From Dehalococcoidia bacterium (GTDB lineage: Bacteria > Chloroflexota > Dehalococcoidia > UBA3495), in assembly GCA_002730485.1 (NCBI GenBank), contig PCAH01000113.1, positions 1-21,078 of the forward strand: a stretch of DNA of 21,078 nt. The letters run 5' to 3'. The notes below the pieces were generated by a model. That model ran no database searches, was not told where the DNA came from, and saw only the letters and a program-made list of their open reading frames with translations. This document shows positions 15,251 through 21,078 of the stretch, in pieces. Numbering within the stretch: the first letter of the stretch is position 1; every line of letters starts with the position of its first letter. The position numbers and the translations under genes are program-made.

Positions 15251-16321
15251 TTAATCCTTGCGATAAACCCGTCGTATGCCTCTAACGGACGCGAGCCGTG
15301 CTTCGGCCAGGTGATCCGCAGCCTTGGCCGTGGGGATTTCTTGACTCTTTGATATTGAGATCACCTGTTGCATGGTCTCGTAGACCCGTTCCGTCTTCTC
15401 CCGGGCTCGGTCTGCATTGTACCCGCCATAGATCTCAGATTCGACATTGATGATGCCGCCGCTGTTCAAGATATAGTCGGGTCCATACACGATACCCAAG
15501 CGGTGCAGAGCCTCGCCGTCACTGTCCGAAAGCAACTGGTTATTGGCGCCTCCGGCAACCACTTTGCACTTCAACTGGGGAATGGTCTCGGGGCTGATCA
15601 CTCCGCCCAGGGCACACGGGGAGAAGATATCGCAGTCCACACCATAGATCTCGTCGGGTTTCACGATTTTCAAACCTAGATCACGGGCCCGGTCCAGGGC
15701 TCCGTCAAAAACGTCGGTCACCACCAGCCTGGCGTCTTCTTTCATCAGGTGGTGGGTCATGTGAGTGGCAACCTTGCCAAAACCTTGAATGGCGACGGTC
15801 TTGCCCTGGAGGGAATCGTTGCCCCAGGCCTCTTTGGCGCAGGCCTTCATTCCCATGTAGATACCGAGTCCGGTCATGATCGAGGTATCGCCACTGCCAC
15901 CGGTCGTGGTGGGCAGGCCTACCACATAATCGGTTTCCTGCTTGATGTATTCCATGTCCCGACCGCTGCTGCCCACGTCGGTGGTGGTCAGATAACGTCC
16001 ACCCAGAGTGTCGACGAACCGACCGTAGGCACGGATCAGGGCCTCTGTCTTCTGGGTGTGGGAGTCAGCGATGATCACGCCTTTGCCCCCGCCCAGGGGC
16101 AGGTCGGCCGCGGCTGATTTATACGTCATCGCCCTGGATAGCCGGAGGGCGTCCCAGATTGCTTCTTGCTCAGAATTGTAGGGCCAGATCCTGGTACCGC
16201 CACAGGCAGGCCCCAGGGTTGTGTCATGGATCGCGATGATGGCCTTTAGCCCTGATCCAGCGTCGGATACCACTACCAACTGCTCGTGACCTTCCGACCC
16301 CATCTGTTCAAGTATTTCCAA
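15251..16321 (-). CDS. Leucine dehydrogenase-like Glu/Leu/Phe/Val dehydrogenase
   Basis: 356 aa. It should catalyse NAD-dependent reversible deamination of a branched-chain or aromatic amino acid. LGPACGGTRIWPYNS and LRLSRAMTYKSAAADLPLGGGKGVI match leucine dehydrogenases, with Lys68 and the catalytic Lys80 in place and Asp115 in TTTDVG. The C-terminal Rossmann domain begins near 172 (GKTVAIQGFGKVATHM) and ends with NSGGIINVESEIYGG. Start is TTG at 16321, supported by AAGGGGG seven nt upstream; an ATG at 16303 is the alternative. It is divergent from an uncharacterised gene. Leucine versus phenylalanine or valine preference cannot be told by eye. Confidence 0.93.
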   Translation of the reverse strand: MEILEQMGSEGHEQLVVVSDAGSGLKAIIAIHDTTLGPACGGTRIWPYNSEQEAIWDALRLSRAMTYKSAAADLPLGGGKGVIIADSHTQKTEALIRAYGRFVDTLGGRYLTTTDVGSSGRDMEYIKQETDYVVGLPTTTGGSGDTSIMTGLGIYMGMKACAKEAWGNDSLQGKTVAIQGFGKVATHMTHHLMKEDARLVVTDVFDGALDRARDLGLKIVKPDEIYGVDCDIFSPCALGGVISPETIPQLKCKVVAGGANNQLLSDSDGEALHRLGIVYGPDYILNSGGIINVESEIYGGYNADRAREKTERVYETMQQVISISKSQEIPTAKAADHLAEARLASVRGIRRVYRKD

Positions 16322-16422
16322 CGTCGCCCCCTTATCGATCCTGTCTATCCAGTCTTTCCTGACACGCCAAGGCGTGACCGTTTATCTGAAATCTAAGATG
16401 CAGAGTAGTCTCTGAGCGGTTC

Positions 16423-16437
16423 CCTGATACAAGCTCC
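16423..16437. repeat. 15-nt sequence shared with 20192-20206 (copy 1)
   Basis: cctgatacaagctcc is found here and exactly again at 20192-20206, both times between divergent genes and followed within two bases by aagt. Might be a regulator site or a remnant of a dispersed repeat. Confidence 0.6.
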
Positions 16438-16515
16438 AAGTGGGAGTTCAGAGTCGCTTATCCCTGCTTATCAATTATATCCCACCATGCTGTTATTTCA
16501 CTGTAATCAGTCCAG

Positions 16516-16546
16516 TTGGCAATCTGGAATTTTTTGGGCGTATAAT
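16516..16546 (+). promoter_or_regulatory. Sigma-70-like promoter for the 146-aa gene
   Basis: TTGGCA (16516-16521) and a perfect TATAAT (16541-16546) are 19 nt apart, slightly long. They lie 73 nt upstream of the ATG at 16619 on the same strand, in a non-coding region. Confidence 0.5.
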
Positions 16547-16618
16547 TCCCGACAATGGAGGAGGCTTCTACACCCTTGGCCAGAATCAGCCGACATTGCT
16601 ATCAGAAGGAGAAGCGAC

Positions 16619-17059
16619 ATGGCACAACAAACGATGCATGCGCAGATGGGTGGTGAGACGGGCGGACCGGAAGAACTTATTCAGGCGGGAGCGGTCACCT
16701 TTGGGCTGGAATACCGAATGCTCAACGCTGGCGCCGAAGAAGGCGTTTGTATCCACGTCTACAGCGACGCTCTAGAGGGTCAGGACAAGGAGTTGTTGAG
16801 ATTCGACTGCTTCCGCGTTGCGCCCCACTACCACTACCGGAACGCCACTGTGAAGAAGAACGAACGCTTGATGCTGGATTTCACGGCCGAGGGCGATCCC
16901 CTGGCCTGGACTCTGGACAAGATCAAGAACCGATTGCCGATCATGCTGATCAAGTGTGAAGCCGAGGATGTGGCCAGGCAGATCGACCAGCGGGACATCG
17001 ACGCCGCGCTGCCCAAGATCGTAGCCTGGGCAGAGACAAAAACCCACAACCGAGCCTAA
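16619..17059 (+). CDS. Uncharacterised 146-aa protein
   Basis: 146 aa from the ATG at 16619, which has AAGGAG seven nt upstream; the frame is open to 16487 but that part is intergenic in character. No signal peptide or membrane segment. The N-terminal part is MAQQTMHAQMGGETGG; a likely beta-rich core follows (AVTFGLEYRMLNAGAEEGVCIHVYS), with FDCFRVAPHYHYRN holding two His and two Tyr that could bind metal or a ligand, and a helical C-terminus with Glu/Asp-rich EDVARQIDQRDIDAALPKIV. I do not recognise the family with confidence. It has its own promoter-like element and terminator, so it is a single-gene unit between leucine-dehydrogenase-like and cyclophilin genes. Confidence 0.8.
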   Translation: MAQQTMHAQMGGETGGPEELIQAGAVTFGLEYRMLNAGAEEGVCIHVYSDALEGQDKELLRFDCFRVAPHYHYRNATVKKNERLMLDFTAEGDPLAWTLDKIKNRLPIMLIKCEAEDVARQIDQRDIDAALPKIVAWAETKTHNRA

Positions 17060-17098
17060 CCGGCGCAGCCGGTCTTTGTTTGGACTGGAACGTGAGTT

Positions 17099-17137
17099 AA
17101 AAAGGCCCGCTCTTCGAAAGGAGAATGGGCCTTTTTT
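17099..17137 (+). terminator. Intrinsic terminator after 146-aa gene
   Basis: aaaaaggccc (17099-17108) pairs with gggccttttt (17127-17136) and runs into T residues to 17137. A small hairpin (accggc-gca-gccggt, 17059-17073) overlapping the stop codon precedes it and may act as a first stop. Confidence 0.9.
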
Positions 17138-17234
17138 GTTTTGCAGGCACGATACTGTCGCCCCTCCGGTACCAGTGCTACAATTCCTGACGTAATTAAA
17201 ACTTAAAAACCCCTGAAGCTACCGGAGGAAACAG

Positions 17235-17759
17235 ATGCCCCAGTCTTATTCGACTCCGCCTGCGATGTCCCTTGATGACTCCAAGGCGTATTCGGCCACG
17301 ATCAAAACCAACCATGGCGACATCAACGTAGAACTCTTCTCGTCAGAAGTGCCGGTTACGGTAAACAACTTTGTGTTCCTGGCCCGGGAAGGCTTTTACA
17401 AGGACGGCCAGTTCCACCGTGTTATCAAGGATTTCATGATCCAGGGTGGCTGCCCCACGGGAGACGGCACGGGCGGGCCGGGCTACCGCTTCCAAGACGA
17501 GCCTGTAACACGCAGCTACGTTAAGGGCACTCTCGCCATGGCCAACGCTGGTCCCAACACCAACGGTAGCCAGTTCTTCATCGTCCATGGCGCAGACGTC
17601 GGACTGCCCCCCAACTACACCATCTTCGGCAACGTGACAGGTGGGATCGATGTGCTTGATACCATCGCCACATCTCCGGTGACCACCGGCAGGAGCGGGG
17701 AACCGTCCACCCCCACCACGGCCTTAGAGATAAACGACGTGGAGATCCAAGAGGCCTAA
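17235..17759 (+). CDS. Cyclophilin-type peptidyl-prolyl cis-trans isomerase
   Basis: 174 aa, single cyclophilin domain from about residue 20. It speeds cis-trans isomerisation of Xaa-Pro bonds in folding proteins. FHRVIKDFMIQGGCP contains the catalytic Arg62 with Phe67 and Gln70, and NGSQFFIV contains Gln113 and Phe115, equal to Arg55, Phe60, Gln63, Gln111 and Phe113 of human cyclophilin A. The tryptophan that helps bind cyclosporin in CypA is not conserved, as in most bacterial forms. No signal peptide, so cytosolic. GGAGG with good spacing precedes the ATG. It converges on an MFS gene and shares its terminator. Confidence 0.95.
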   Translation: MPQSYSTPPAMSLDDSKAYSATIKTNHGDINVELFSSEVPVTVNNFVFLAREGFYKDGQFHRVIKDFMIQGGCPTGDGTGGPGYRFQDEPVTRSYVKGTLAMANAGPNTNGSQFFIVHGADVGLPPNYTIFGNVTGGIDVLDTIATSPVTTGRSGEPSTPTTALEINDVEIQEA

Positions 17760-17814
17760 GCTGAATCAAAACACCAGTGCGCGGGTGACCTAGCAAACTG
17801 AAAAACGCGAAACC

Positions 17815-17860
17815 AAACCGGCGTCTAATATGCAGCAGTAGGCATGGACGCCGGTTTTTT
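17815..17860. terminator. Terminator between cyclophilin and MFS genes, overlapping MFS stop
   Basis: aaaccggcgtc (17815-17825) pairs with gacgccggttt (17847-17857), followed by a T-run to 17860. The 21-nt loop holds the last codons and stop of the minus-strand MFS gene. It works best for the plus-strand cyclophilin; the minus side has only a short U-rich end. Confidence 0.85.
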
Positions 17861-19120
17861 AATTGGCCGCTTGGCCAAGATGAAGCACGTCGCGCCAAGC
17901 ATATTGGTTGCCACCATCACCATGAATGCCTGGGTGTAATCACCTTGAACGTCGCGCATCCAGCCCACCAGCGGCGCTGCGATCAAGAGCAGCAGGTTCA
18001 TAGGTACGGTGGAAAACCCTAAAATCTTGCCAAATGATGCCGACCCGAAATAATCGCCCCTGATGGCCACCGTCAACGGGTTACGTCCGCCAAACCCCGC
18101 GCCAAACAACACTGCGAACAGATAGAAAGTCGACTTGGCATCGGCGAATACCAGGACCACCACGCCCAGGGCCTGCAGAGAGGTGAAGAACGCCAGGGCC
18201 ACCCTGATGGGTATCTTCCCGCCGACGTATCCACCCACCAACTGGAAGCCCATTGCCACACCGGTGTACACCGAGACCACGAACGCCGCGTCTTGCAGTT
18301 CATAGCCCTTATCGACCATAAGCAATCCCAGATGAGCCATGATCGCCAGAATCACCATGGACGTGAACCCGTGGCCGAAGGCGATGAGCCAGAAGGCCGG
18401 AGTTTTCAGGGCCTCGGATGCAGTGAAATCCTCTTCAGCAACAGGTGCAGAAGCCGTGGCTTCACTCTCTGCAGCTTTAGGTTCGGGGGCCGGTTCGGCG
18501 CCGTCGGGTAGTAATCCATAGTCTTCAGGCTGGTTTCGTATGGCCAGGCTTATTGGCACTGCCACTGCGACCATGACAATGCCCAGGATGGTAGCCGTCA
18601 ACCGCCAACCCAGGTTTTCAGGTTCAATCGCCCAACCGATAACTGGGATAAGCAGCAGTGCGCCGCCCCGACTGCTCATGTTGGCCCAGCCCAAGGCCAT
18701 GGACCGGCCCTTGTGGAACCAGCGGGTGAGCAGGGTCATTATCGGTATCCAACTGCCGAGTCCCTGCCCCAAGGCCATCAGGATATAGGCCGTGTAGAAC
18801 ATCCACAGGTTCTGTATCTGGCCAAAGAAGATGAAGGCCCCACCCAGGATCATCAACCCGATCAGCACCATCCGACGGGTGCCGACCTTATCGGTCAGAT
18901 AACCTTCTAGCGGCCCCATCAGGCCGCCTTCAATCCGGGTGAAGGTCAACGCCAAGCCCAATTGGGTCCGGTTCCAGCCGAATTGGCGGTCCAGCGCTAC
19001 GGCCCAAAGACTCATGGCATGGAACAGCGGAACGGTAGAGATGACCATTACGAACCCGCCTATCCAGACCAGCCACCAGCCGTAAAAGACGTTCTGAGGC
19101 TTAAAAGAGAGGGGGTTCAT
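17825..19120 (-). CDS. MFS transporter, OFA/monocarboxylate-like
   Basis: 431 aa with about 12 hydrophobic segments in two halves of six. The N-terminus (FYGWWLVWIGGFVMVISTVPLFHAMSLW) and the loop 2-3 motif GYLTDKVGTRRMVLIG are those of the oxalate/formate- and monocarboxylate-type branch. The central cytosolic loop is Ala/Glu/Pro-rich (about 209-235), then EALKTPAFWLIAFGHGF opens the second half, as in this branch. The substrate is probably a small organic acid, but this is inference. ATG at 19120 has no clear ribosome-binding site. The third MFS carrier in the window, of a different branch from the two exporters. Confidence 0.92.
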   Translation of the reverse strand: MNPLSFKPQNVFYGWWLVWIGGFVMVISTVPLFHAMSLWAVALDRQFGWNRTQLGLALTFTRIEGGLMGPLEGYLTDKVGTRRMVLIGLMILGGAFIFFGQIQNLWMFYTAYILMALGQGLGSWIPIMTLLTRWFHKGRSMALGWANMSSRGGALLLIPVIGWAIEPENLGWRLTATILGIVMVAVAVPISLAIRNQPEDYGLLPDGAEPAPEPKAAESEATASAPVAEEDFTASEALKTPAFWLIAFGHGFTSMVILAIMAHLGLLMVDKGYELQDAAFVVSVYTGVAMGFQLVGGYVGGKIPIRVALAFFTSLQALGVVVLVFADAKSTFYLFAVLFGAGFGGRNPLTVAIRGDYFGSASFGKILGFSTVPMNLLLLIAAPLVGWMRDVQGDYTQAFMVMVATNMLGATCFILAKRPIKKPASMPTAAY

Positions 19121-19248
19121 TTGAGGACGTTGCGATGAAATTGGCAGTCTCCCGAGCTGGCCGATGCCCTTGGCCGCACTTCCCAGATTCCAAGTGAGGT
19201 TAACACAAGACTAGATAACTATTTCAACTTGTTATTTGTGCAGGTGGC

Positions 19249-20109
19249 TTATTTAGGCTCCTTGCCCAGTTCCACCCAGACTCGATACACCTGGTTCTTG
19301 GGCAACCCAGACGACTCTGCAACGGACGCAACCGCGTCCTTGGCCCTTACACCATCTTGCTTCAGTTGGGACAGCTTCTCCCGCACGTCGTCTTCCACAT
19401 TCGCCTGCGCATCGGCCAACTCTGCCTCAGATTGTGGGGTTGAGTCGGCAGTTCGGCCCTGAACCACTATCACCACCTCACCCCGCGGCGAGTCGAAGTG
19501 CTCAAGTCCCTCTGCAGCGGTGCCACGAAAGACCTCTTCATGCAGCTTGGTCAGCTCACGACACACAGCCAGCTGCCGATCCCCAAATACGACGCCCAAG
19601 TCGGCCAACGTAGCTCGCAGACGGTGGGGAGCCTCAAAGATGACCTGCGGGACCGGGGAATCGAAGGCCGCGCGCAAACTGAGCTGCCGGTCTTTCTTCC
19701 GTCTGGGCAAGAATCCCAGAAACGAAAACGCATCCCCGGCAAAACCAGACAACGCCAGAGCCGCGGTCACAGCGGAAGGGCCAGGCACGACTTCTACCTT
19801 GAACCCGGCATTGGAAGCCGCGACCACCAACTCGCTGCCCGGATCGCTGATGCCCGGCATACCGGCGTCAGTCACAAGGGCCACATCACCCTCTGCCAGC
19901 TCCGCCAATACAGAATCTAGCTTTTCACGCCAGTTATGCTGGTGAAAACTGGTGGTGCGGGGTTTGATGCCCAGATGGTTCAGCAAGCGCCGCGTGACCC
20001 TGGTATCCTCCGCCGCCACCAGAACGACCGCAGATAGGATACGGGCGGCCCGGGGAGTCAGGTCTTCCAGGTTTCCTATTGGCGTACCCACTATATATAA
20101 GGTCGGCAC
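19249..20109 (-). CDS. rsmI: 16S rRNA (cytidine-1402-2'-O)-methyltransferase RsmI
   Basis: 286 aa, normal length. SAM-dependent enzyme that 2'-O-methylates C1402 in the ribosomal decoding centre. TLYIVGTPIGNLEDLTPRA at the N-terminus is the family signature of the tetrapyrrole-methylase fold; VAAEDTRVTRRLLNHLGI, LVTDAGMPGISDPGSELV and VPGPSAVTAALALSGF are the SAM-site blocks, and GFLPRRKKDR follows. The C-terminal extension is a Glu/Lys-rich small domain ending SSGLPKNQVYRVWVEL, as usual. The start is GTG at 20109. It is divergent from a TPP enzyme and lies 128 nt downstream of the MFS gene, both on the minus strand. Confidence 0.96.
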   Translation of the reverse strand: MPTLYIVGTPIGNLEDLTPRAARILSAVVLVAAEDTRVTRRLLNHLGIKPRTTSFHQHNWREKLDSVLAELAEGDVALVTDAGMPGISDPGSELVVAASNAGFKVEVVPGPSAVTAALALSGFAGDAFSFLGFLPRRKKDRQLSLRAAFDSPVPQVIFEAPHRLRATLADLGVVFGDRQLAVCRELTKLHEEVFRGTAAEGLEHFDSPRGEVVIVVQGRTADSTPQSEAELADAQANVEDDVREKLSQLKQDGVRAKDAVASVAESSGLPKNQVYRVWVELGKEPK

Positions 20110-20191
20110 CGGCTTTTCCCACCCCGCTGTTTAAAAGAAGTTGCACTTAGCTCGTCAATTATAAGGTAACGGCGCTTGCCTTCGGGTCTTG

Positions 20192-20206
20192 CCTGATACA
20201 AGCTCC
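20192..20206. repeat. 15-nt sequence shared with 16423-16437 (copy 2)
   Basis: Second exact copy of cctgatacaagctcc, between rsmI and the TPP enzyme gene, about 120 nt upstream of the latter. Confidence 0.6.
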
Positions 20207-20234
20207 CCAAGTAAGCTCTTTTAGGCAATCATCA

Positions 20235-20271
20235 GTGAACCCATGGACGATTTTGAAACCGCTGGGTTCAC
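20235..20271 (+). promoter_or_regulatory. Inverted repeat in leader of TPP enzyme gene
   Basis: gtgaaccca (20235-20243) and tgggttcac (20263-20271) are exact inverted repeats 19 nt apart, 55 nt upstream of the start codon. There is no U-tract, so an operator or leader hairpin is more likely than a terminator. Confidence 0.45.
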
Positions 20272-20325
20272 CGTAGATAAAAACAACAAGAGACTAACTA
20301 AGAACCAAAGCGCCCAGGAGGGACC

Positions 20326-21078
20326 ATGCCTAAGTTGACCGGAGCCCATCTTTTCGTAAGATGTCTCAAGATGGAGGGCATCGAAAAGGTGTTCACCATA
20401 GTTGGCGACACCATCCTGCCATTAGTGGACGCCGCTGAGGACGAGGGCATCCAGTTCATCGATGCGCGGCATGAGGGAGCGGCCCTCCACATGGCCGACG
20501 GCTACGCTCGAATCACAGGCAAGCCAGCGGTGGGCATGTTCACGGGAGGTCCCGGCTTTTCCAACGCCATCTCAGCTCTCCCAGCCATCTACACATCAGA
20601 GAGTCCGGTGGTCTTCATCGCAGGCGCAGCACCGATGCCGGAACACGGCATGACCGCCTTCCAGGAGATCGACCAGATAGGCATGACGGCGCCGGTGACC
20701 AAGGGCTCCTGGATGATCCACGACAAGACCCGTATTCCAGAGATGGTGGCAACCGCCTTCCGAACGGCGATGACCGGACGCCCTGGCCCAGTGCATCTGA
20801 CGCTACCGATAGACCTTCAGGAAGTGGAATTGTCTGAAGAAGACCTGCCTCAGTACATGCCCCAGGAATATCGCCCAATGGGGAGGCCTCAGGGCGATCC
20901 GGCATTGATAGAACAGGCAGCTTCATTATTGAAAGGCGCAAAGAAGCCCGTAATCATCGCAGGAAACCCGGCCCGCTACACAGTGGAATCGGAGCAGCTC
21001 CAGGAGCTTGTTGAATCCACTGGGATTCCGGTGTTCACCGTAGAACAGGCACGGGGGCTGATGGACGACGAACACCCC
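20326..21078 (+). CDS. TPP-binding acetolactate-synthase-like enzyme, N-terminal part (cut by right edge)
   Basis: 251 codons from the ATG at 20326 to the edge with no stop; family members are about 530-600 aa, so less than half is present. AGGAGGG five nt upstream is a strong ribosome-binding site. The PYR domain (about 1-170) opens [50 protein letters not shown] holds the TPP-activating Glu50; [12 protein letters not shown] and [13 protein letters not shown] close the domain. The central domain starts about residue 200 ([16 protein letters not shown]). This fits the acetolactate synthase/benzoylformate decarboxylase/oxalyl-CoA decarboxylase superfamily. Substrate cannot be given without the C-terminal domain. 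Probably transcribed as a new unit from the gap after rsmI. Confidence 0.92.
   Translation, partial: MPKLTGAHLFVRCLKMEGIEKVFTIVGDTILPLVDAAEDEGIQFIDARHEGAALHMADGYARITGKPAVGMFTGGPGFSNAISALPAIYTSESPVVFIAGAAPMPEHGMTAFQEIDQIGMTAPVTKGSWMIHDKTRIPEMVATAFRTAMTGRPGPVHLTLPIDLQEVELSEEDLPQYMPQEYRPMGRPQGDPALIEQAASLLKGAKKPVIIAGNPARYTVESEQLQELVESTGIPVFTVEQARGLMDDEHP

Noticed and set aside
16410..16460. Possible TPP riboswitch (ctgag ... cctgatac), and the similar stretch at 20192
   Set aside because: Only short words agree; the conserved GCGNAGGGA end and the paired helices are missing, and neither following gene is a thiamine synthesis gene.

Overview
The window looks like a free-living bacterium of the Chloroflexota, most likely a SAR202-type or related Dehalococcoidia lineage. 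This is inferred from gene content: two luciferase-like flavin oxidoreductases, a class III CoA-transferase, an M24 peptidase, an SDR protein, several MFS carriers and a stand-alone THI5/NMT1-like binding protein in 21 kb. No rRNA or tRNA is present, so the assignment rests on pattern recognition only. Coding density is high, genes are mostly single or in short runs, and many convergent pairs end in shared hairpin terminators.

Layout. 1-1047: two minus-strand envelope proteins (one cut by the left edge), both with in-frame 12-15 nt minisatellites, followed by an AT-rich gap of about 550 bp. 1603-6358: a plus-strand run of CoA-transferase, SDR protein, M24 metallopeptidase and LLM flavin oxidoreductase, probably a catabolic set for CoA-activated or amide/peptide-like substrates. 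6529-8756: a minus-strand LLM oxidoreductase divergent from a THI5/NMT1-type binding protein gene broken by a frameshift and a TGA. 8900-9742: an SppA-like S49 peptidase gene broken by a TAA. 9743-11794: mazG, a DUF1461-type membrane protein and an FmdB-type zinc ribbon. 11978-14796: two different MFS exporters in tandem. 14943-16321: a CDGSH-type iron-sulfur protein converging on a leucine-dehydrogenase-like enzyme. 16619-19120: an uncharacterised 146-aa protein, a cyclophilin and a third MFS carrier. 19249-21078: rsmI divergent from a TPP-dependent enzyme cut by the right edge.

The most notable points are: (i) an SDR protein in which the Ser, Tyr and Lys of the catalytic set are all replaced; (ii) two neighbouring genes, binding protein and SppA, that are otherwise well conserved but carry stop or frameshift lesions; (iii) coding minisatellites in two adjacent surface proteins; (iv) two exact 14-nt tandem duplications just upstream of minus-strand genes; (v) a perfect 17-bp inverted repeat without a U-tract; (vi) a 15-nt sequence shared by two divergent intergenic regions. 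I found no CRISPR array, transposase, integrase, defence cassette or clear riboswitch.
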